From positions 343,309 through 407,308 of the forward strand of contig QXCR01000026.1 of assembly GCA_004380135.1 (NCBI GenBank): a DNA stretch of 64,000 nt, written 5' to 3'. A program made the position numbers and the translations under genes. The notes below the pieces were generated by a model. It had not been told where the DNA came from. It ran no database searches and saw nothing but the letters and a program-made list of their open reading frames with translations. Shown piece by piece: positions 60,005 to 64,000 of the stretch. Numbering within the stretch: position 1 is the first letter of the stretch; each line of letters opens with the position of its first letter. The DNA is from Stemphylium vesicarium (taxonomy: Eukaryota > Ascomycota > Dothideomycetes > Pleosporales > Pleosporaceae).

Positions 60005-61619
60005 ATGGATTACGAAACGAGTAAGTCTCGATCTTGGATTCCGAGTTTTTTACGGACATCGAAGAAGAATGGCGGCACACCAGACGAGCGGACATCCCTC
60101 CTTCCCGACTCACCGCGCGAAGAGTGGTCTACTGGTGAATCTTATGAGCTCTACGATGCAACGGCAACGAAATTCCAGCTCGTTCTCCAGGAATTCTGGA
60201 TACTACTAAAGGGGTCCTTACCAGTAGTTCTAGCATATGCACTACAGAACTCCTTGCAAACGATATCCGTTATCATCGTCGGACGCCTTTCGCCAGAAGC
60301 ATTGGCTACAGCTGCGTTCTCATACATGTTCGCAATGGCTACTGGTTGGCTTGTTGCGCTCGGTGGCACGACAGCGATCGACACCCTGGCATCTGCCAGC
60401 TTTACAGGAAGCAAGAATCGCCATGATCTGGGAATCATTCTCCAGCGCTCATTCGTCGTGCTTTTGTTGTTTTACCTGCCAATCGCCATCCTGTGGTTCT
60501 GCTCCGAGCCACTATTCAAAGCCCTCGGCCAGGAAGACTACATCGCGCGCGACTCGGCCAAGTTTCTCTCCGTACTGGCGCCGGGTGGTATTGGCTACAT
60601 ATATTTTGAAGCGTTGAAGAAGTACATGCAAGCTCAAGGTATGTGCCAAATAGGAAGAGAAACACACCATTGTACTCACACGCATAGAAATTATGAGACC
60701 TGGGACATACGTTCTTCTAATCACTTCTCCTCTCAGTGCTGGCTTGAACTACCTTTTCGTGTACACGTTCAAGATGGGGCTTCTCGGCGCACCACTTGCA
60801 ACCGGTATTGCATACTGGGCGTCTTTCCTACTCCTACTTGCCTACGCACGCTTTGTGGATGGATGGCAATGTTGGGGTGGATGGGACCGCAAGTGCCTCC
60901 AGAACCTTTGGGTCTTTGCGCGCCTGGCCTTCCTTGGAGTCATTCACGTCGGCACAGAATGGTGGGCCTTCGAGATCGTGGCGCTCGTTGCAGGAAAGCT
61001 GGGTACGATACCGCTGGCCGCACAAAGCGTCATCATGACTACAGACCAGGTCATGAATACCATTCCCTTTGGAGTCGGCGTTGCTACTTCTTCGAGAGTC
61101 GGCAATCTTCTCGGAGCGCGTAATGCGAAAGGCGCCGCGAGGGCTGCCAACACCGCCGCGGTCTTGAGCATGGTATTGGGTGCGCTCGTGTTGGCTGTTC
61201 TAATGGGAGTCAAGGACTTCTATGCTAAGATCTTCAACGACGATCAAGACGTCATTAGGCTCACTGCAAGGGTAATGCCATACGTTGCATTGTTCCAGAT
61301 CGCGGATGGGCTCAACGGAAGCTGCGGCGGAGCACTTAGAGGCATGGGTAGGCAGCACATCGGAGCAACGGTTAACATAGTCAGCTACTACTGCGGTGCT
61401 CTGCCACTCGGCGTCTGGCTTGCTTTCCACGGCTGGGGCCTTGCAGGCCTATGGGTCGGGCAATGCATCGCCCTGTACCTTGTCGGGTTCGCTGAATGGG
61501 CGATTGTTGCTTGGAGCAACTGGGATTACCAGGTCAAGAAGGCATTCGAGAGAATGGACTCGGACGACAGGGCCGAGATGGGAGTTCCACCAGAGGAAGC
61601 GACAACAGTACCCAGATAG
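60005..61619 (+). CDS. MATE family efflux transporter
   Basis: Multidrug and toxic compound extrusion proteins export organic cations or metabolites in exchange for protons; yeast Erc1 is the closest familiar example. Exons 60005-60638 and 60688-61619 encode 521 residues. A hydrophilic N-terminus of about 65 residues is followed by twelve predicted helices, with MATE marks LPVVLAYALQNSLQTISVIIVGRLSPEALA, LGGTTAIDTLASASFTG, PLAAQSVIMTTDQVMNTIPFGVGVATSSRVGNLLGA and GRQHIGATVNIVSYYCGALPLG. The intron is phase 1 and placed between helices. The second exon carries most of the C-terminal half. It is intact, and its substrate is unknown. Confidence 0.94.
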
Positions 61620-62779
61620 CTACGTCGTGTTGTTAAAGCGGTTGGTCGGATTGACGGTATTAGCAACGCTTCTTAGACATGCGACGAATAGAGATAGATA
61701 GCAGGCCGGAGACGCCAATGCAAGACTTGCCAAAAGTTACCAAAAGCATTAAGCGAACGTTCTTAGCGCGACCGGTATCTGAACCCTTGTCTCCGCGATC
61801 GAACCTCACTCCTCGTCACCTCCGCACAGCTCGCTGCACACCCCACGTCGCTTTACCTCTCGGTGATATACATGTATGCGTTGTAATTTTATTAAGGTCT
61901 AGACGATCTGGTGCGCACTAAACACCTCGCTTCGCCCCCTGAGCGCCAGGTTCGCCACGGAGATTATAGAGACCGCGTACACAGGATAGCCCCGGATCAG
62001 TTCACCTCTTATCGAGCCAATCCGCATACCATACGACGAATACGCAAGAGTGTTACGTTGAACGCGCAGCTCGGGAACTACGTAATTAACTGTAGCGAGA
62101 CTTCACTGCATGCATAAGTGCGCAGCTCCTACAGAAATCACCTCGCTTCAGATAAGACCGATGCCAAGAGATCAACGCCGTTGAATATCGCTGTTACGGC
62201 ATCGTCTATAAGAAATTCTACTGGTTAGATCCCCGGTTTTTCCAGTTGTGGCACCTGTCATCGCGCATGGCGGGGTTGGTCTCCACATCGATCAGCCATG
62301 TTATTTGCGTGATAACCCCGTAGTCTCAAGGTACGCGGAGACACCGAGGGTGTTTCTATGTAGCCATCAAGGTGTTCTCTGGTAACTGTAAAAGGATAAC
62401 TAGATGCAACTTCAGGTAGCTTTCGATTGTACACATCAACACCATAAGCATCGACATCGCAAGACGCACGCGAGAGGAATGAGCAACCCTTTGTCACGGC
62501 GCCGGGTAGCGAGGCTCTGATCTCACCAAGATATGCTAACCGATTGGAGGCAGTACGGTGCTATACCTGCAGACAACATCATCATGTACAGGGGATAGCT
62601 CTAAAAAAGTTGTTTACCTAACAGCAGTTTACCTAACGCGAGCTCGTCAGTGTGTAACTGATAGAGATTGAGCGCAAGATCTCGACAGCTATTTACCCCA
62701 GCTTTCCCGCGTCTTCTGGTTGAGTTCTTTACACCTTAGCACTCTTGTATTTCTTTTACCTCGTCACGTATTTTGCAAG
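61620..62779. other. Intergenic, about 1.2 kb
   Basis: No gene is supported. It is the 3' side of the MATE gene and the promoter side of the ureohydrolase. Confidence 0.5.
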
Positions 62780-63667
62780 ATGAGGTTTACTCCAACTCTT
62801 TTGAGCTTCGCGGCTGCGGTAGCTGCGCATGGCGACCATGATCATGATCAAGAGCCATTGGCTGGTCCACATGAGGGCCTTTGGTACAACACGCTTCCCG
62901 GTGATGGCGGCACTCAAGTGAGAACTCCCATTCTCAGAACGTGACTTTGGCACAGGCATTGACCTTGTTCCAGGCCGACTCCATCTTTTCCGGCATCTCC
63001 ACATTTGGTCGTCTCAAGTACCATCCTTGCCTCACTAGCGACGTAGACTACGATATCGCGTTTATTGGTATGCTTTAGATTCGGCGAAAGTATAAGCAAA
63101 GCCAGTCGCCTAACAGGAGTCTATAGGTGCACCATTCGACACTGGCACATCGTACCGCCCAGGAGCTCGTTTCGGCCCCAGTGGCATCAGGCAAGGTTCT
63201 CGCCGTCTCAATCTCTAGTACGTTTCCATGGCATCATTGCTTACTTTTTGTGGTTTCGCAAAAGGCTCACGCAGAATTGGATTTAGTGGCGGCTACAACG
63301 TCCCACTCCAGGCGAACCCGTTCAATTCCTGGGCCAAGGTCATCGATTGCGGTGACATTCCTGTCACGTCGTGAGTATCCCTTGCTTTGTTTGCCTTTTA
63401 TTGGTCATCGTGGTTGCAGATGAGCTAATGTGACGGCGATGTTAGATATGACAACGCCTATGCTCTGCAGCAAATCGAACAAGGGCACAACCTCCTCTTG
63501 AGCCGCGCGCCCTTCACCCACGCCAACAAGCCCGGTCCATCCAAGAAGGGCAAAACACTTCCCCGTATGATTACTCTAGGAGGAGACCACACCATTACCC
63601 TCCCTCTCCTCCGCTCTATCAACCGCGAATACGGTCCCATCACCGTCATCCACTTTGACAGCCATCT
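62780..63667 (+). CDS. Secreted agmatinase/ureohydrolase-like protein, interrupted at 3' end
   Basis: Ureohydrolases use two manganese ions to release urea from arginine, agmatine or related guanidines. Exons 62780-62917, 62974-63067, 63127-63217, 63287-63370 and 63446-63667 read 209 codons plus two bases. A signal peptide starts the protein, followed by a His/Asp-rich stretch (HGDHDHDQEP). Family marks are GAPFDTGTSYRPGARFGPSGIRQGSRR, the first metal motif GGDHTITLPLL and the start of the second, HFDSHL. The acceptor at 63285-63286 was chosen because the earlier CAG (63272-63274) would create a TAA. After HFDSHL a donor-like GTACGT occurs at 63668, but the expected second half, with its remaining metal ligands, does not appear in the last 333 bases. 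The gene is therefore either interrupted or has an unusually long intron running out of the window. Confidence 0.85.
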
Positions 63668-64000
63668 GTACGTCTCCAGCCCAGACCAGAGAACGAAGAT
63701 AGACTTCGAGTACTTCCAATCACTAATCCAGGATGACGACGCTCCGGTATTTCTCGAAGCAGCGCTCCGGCAGATCCTTGCCCAGCGACGGAAACTCAGG
63801 TCCTACGCTCACCGATAAGTGACCTCGCTTCTAGCATGCGTCTCGTGATCGCTGTAAAACCTACCATTCCGAGATTTGAGGACGGGCCGTAAGTGTCCTT
63901 TATTCGCTGTCGGAGGATAGTCGTTCATGCCTTGCAGGGCTTGCATGATGCAGGTGGTGATGGAGGAGGAAAGCACTTCGTATTATCCCAGGCATGTGTG
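63668..64000. other. Sequence of unknown origin after the ureohydrolase fragment
   Basis: The frame from the fragment stays open to a stop at 63816-63818 in sequence unlike ureohydrolases (for example EYFQSLIQDDDAPVFLE). A GTAAGT at 63890 and CAG further on could mark an intron of another gene. I cannot tell whether this is intron, an insertion or a second gene start. Confidence 0.4.

Noticed and set aside
63272..63286. Apparent in-frame TAA in the ureohydrolase when the CAG acceptor is used
   Set aside because: Using the TTTAG acceptor 12 bases later removes it and restores the family sequence LNLYGGYNV.
1..64000. A secondary metabolite gene cluster
   Set aside because: One broken acyltransferase, one broken ligase and a MATE transporter are far apart, with no core synthase between them.

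Overview
The window is nuclear DNA of a filamentous ascomycete. Genes carry short spliceosomal introns (mostly 45-80 nt, GTRNGT donors), are spaced by several hundred bases on both strands, and include fungal families such as a Chs4/Skt5 chitin synthase activator, a NIM1/Hsl1-type kinase, a HET-domain gene, GH35 and GH76 glycosidases and an Hsp9/Hsp12 protein. The gene style suggests Dothideomycetes, perhaps Pleosporales, but that is inference. No operons, rRNA, tRNA, CRISPR arrays or intact transposons were recognised. Gene models were built by hand, checking that each intron keeps the frame.

Layout. 1-6.2 kb: the 3' part of a sugar transporter gene and a secreted GH35 beta-galactosidase. 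6.5-8.1 kb: a decayed HET-domain gene. 8.6-21.2 kb: housekeeping genes: chitin synthase activator, CBP4 (complex III assembly), XPF/Rad1 nuclease, eIF1A, an orphan protein, a hotdog thioesterase and a GFA-like zinc protein. 22.5-24.1 kb: an acyltransferase pseudogene with four nonsense codons and a frameshift. 24.1-33.6 kb: a gene-poor stretch with a 19-base G run and a CA repeat, ending in a 718-base ATG-free leader before a C2H2 transcription factor. 37.0-41.2 kb: a large NIM1-like kinase. 42.1-49.1 kb: RPL24, two divergent unknown genes, a secreted GlcG/HbpS-like protein and a DUF3632-like protein. 49.9-51.8 kb: an AMP-dependent ligase broken by a 13-bp tandem duplication. 52.1-55.2 kb: an unknown protein, a WBP11-type splicing factor and Hsp9/12. 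57.6-63.7 kb: GH76 alpha-1,6-mannanase, a MATE transporter and a secreted ureohydrolase whose reading frame leaves its family abruptly near the window end.

The genes do not form one pathway. The plausible functional neighbourhoods are sugar uptake plus beta-galactosidase at the left edge, and scattered cell wall and polarity functions (chitin synthase activator, GH76, NIM1 kinase). The most notable theme is gene decay: three genes carry visible inactivating lesions of different kinds (nonsense plus small deletion, RIP-compatible nonsense, and a tandem duplication), and a fourth appears interrupted.
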